Positions 63,869-64,000 of a DNA stretch of 64,000 nt are shown piece by piece. Source of the DNA: Peribacillus loiseleuriae (GTDB lineage: Bacteria > Bacillota > Bacilli > Bacillales > DSM-1321); the NCBI RefSeq assembly GCF_001183985.1, contig NZ_LFZW01000001.1, forward strand, positions 955,144 through 1,019,143, read 5' to 3'. The notes under the pieces were generated by a model. It ran no database searches. It was given only the letters and a program-made list of their open reading frames with translations, and was not told the DNA's origin. Positions within the stretch are counted from its first letter, which is position 1; the number at the start of each line of letters is the position of its first letter. A program made the translations under genes and the position numbers.

Positions 63869-63945
63869 AAACTGAACAAAACAAAGCGCCAACGTTTAAA
63901 TTTAAGTGAGTACACACTATAACAACAAATGAGCAAGTCAAACAC

Positions 63946-64000
63946 TTTATTGGAGAGTTTGATCCTGGCTCAGGACGAACGCTGGCGGCGTGCCTTGCCT
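63946..64000 (+). rRNA. 16S ribosomal RNA, 5' end (partial)
   Basis: The sequence from TTTATTGGAGAGTTTG onwards through GATCCTGGCTCAGGACG and AACGCTGGCGGCGTGCC is the standard 5' end of Bacillus 16S rRNA and runs off the right edge. The last five bases (TGCCT after GTGCCT) do not agree with the usual GTGCCTAATAC. Confidence 0.97.

Overview
The window comes from the chromosome of a low-GC, endospore-forming Bacillaceae bacterium. From about 32.2 kb to the right edge it follows the Bacillus subtilis gene order yfhD-yfhE-yfhF-recX-yfhH-(sspK)-yfhJ-yfhP-mutY-yfhS-fabL-sspE-ygaB-ygaC-ygaD-ygaE-gsaB-bcp(ygaF)-perR-ygzB-ygxA-rrn, and it ends inside a 16S rRNA gene. Sporulation genes are frequent: a LysM/GH18 spore hydrolase, two GerA-type germinant receptor operons, cdaS, sspK, sspE, and small YfhD/YfhE/YfhS-type proteins.

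Layout. 0-5.4 kb: M20 amidohydrolase, LysM-GH18 hydrolase and a membrane-anchored M28 peptidase. 5.4-11.7 kb: a carbohydrate utilisation cluster (LacI regulator, sugar isomerase/epimerase, ABC binding protein, two permeases, Gfo/Idh/MocA dehydrogenase). An identical perfect 18-bp operator precedes the regulator and the isomerase. 11.7-14.4 kb: a frameshifted NERD-domain pseudogene, a pseudouridine synthase and decayed sequence. 14.4-20 kb: a minus-strand gerA-type operon in the order A-C-B-B, whose B gene is tandemly duplicated, with a divergent two-helix small membrane protein. 20-24.5 kb: an excisionase-like protein, a DEDD exonuclease, an AI-2E-family permease, an HD-GYP relic, cdaS and a cluster of DnaA boxes. 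24.5-31.1 kb: a DUF3189 protein, a glutamate-synthase-like FMN enzyme, and a second gerA-type operon (A-C-small membrane protein-B). 31.5-45.7 kb: DoxX protein, then the conserved yfh/yga block. 45.7-49.7 kb: accessory small genes, gsaB. 49.7-52.4 kb: a three-gene ABC-2 exporter. 52.4-57.2 kb: a transposase relic, then a sigma-54-type PAS/AAA+ activator, a sigma-54 promoter, a ureohydrolase and an MFS transporter. 58.3-64 kb: K+ channel, bcp, M29 aminopeptidase, 2-hydroxyacid dehydrogenase, perR, ygzB, ygxA, rrn promoters and the 16S 5' end.

The spaces between genes carry at least two dispersed palindromic repeat families. Family 1 is GGGTCTGACC-type, REP-like, with about nine loci. Family 2 begins TTATCCCG and ends GAAGTTTCACTTTAT, with five loci all in the same orientation. 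Neither has a transposase gene in the window. The most notable regulatory structures are the sigma-54 module with its palindromic activator site, the twin LacI operators, the DnaA-box cluster, the PerR box on perR, and a Crp/Fnr-type site before doxX. No CRISPR array, tRNA gene or intact insertion sequence was seen.
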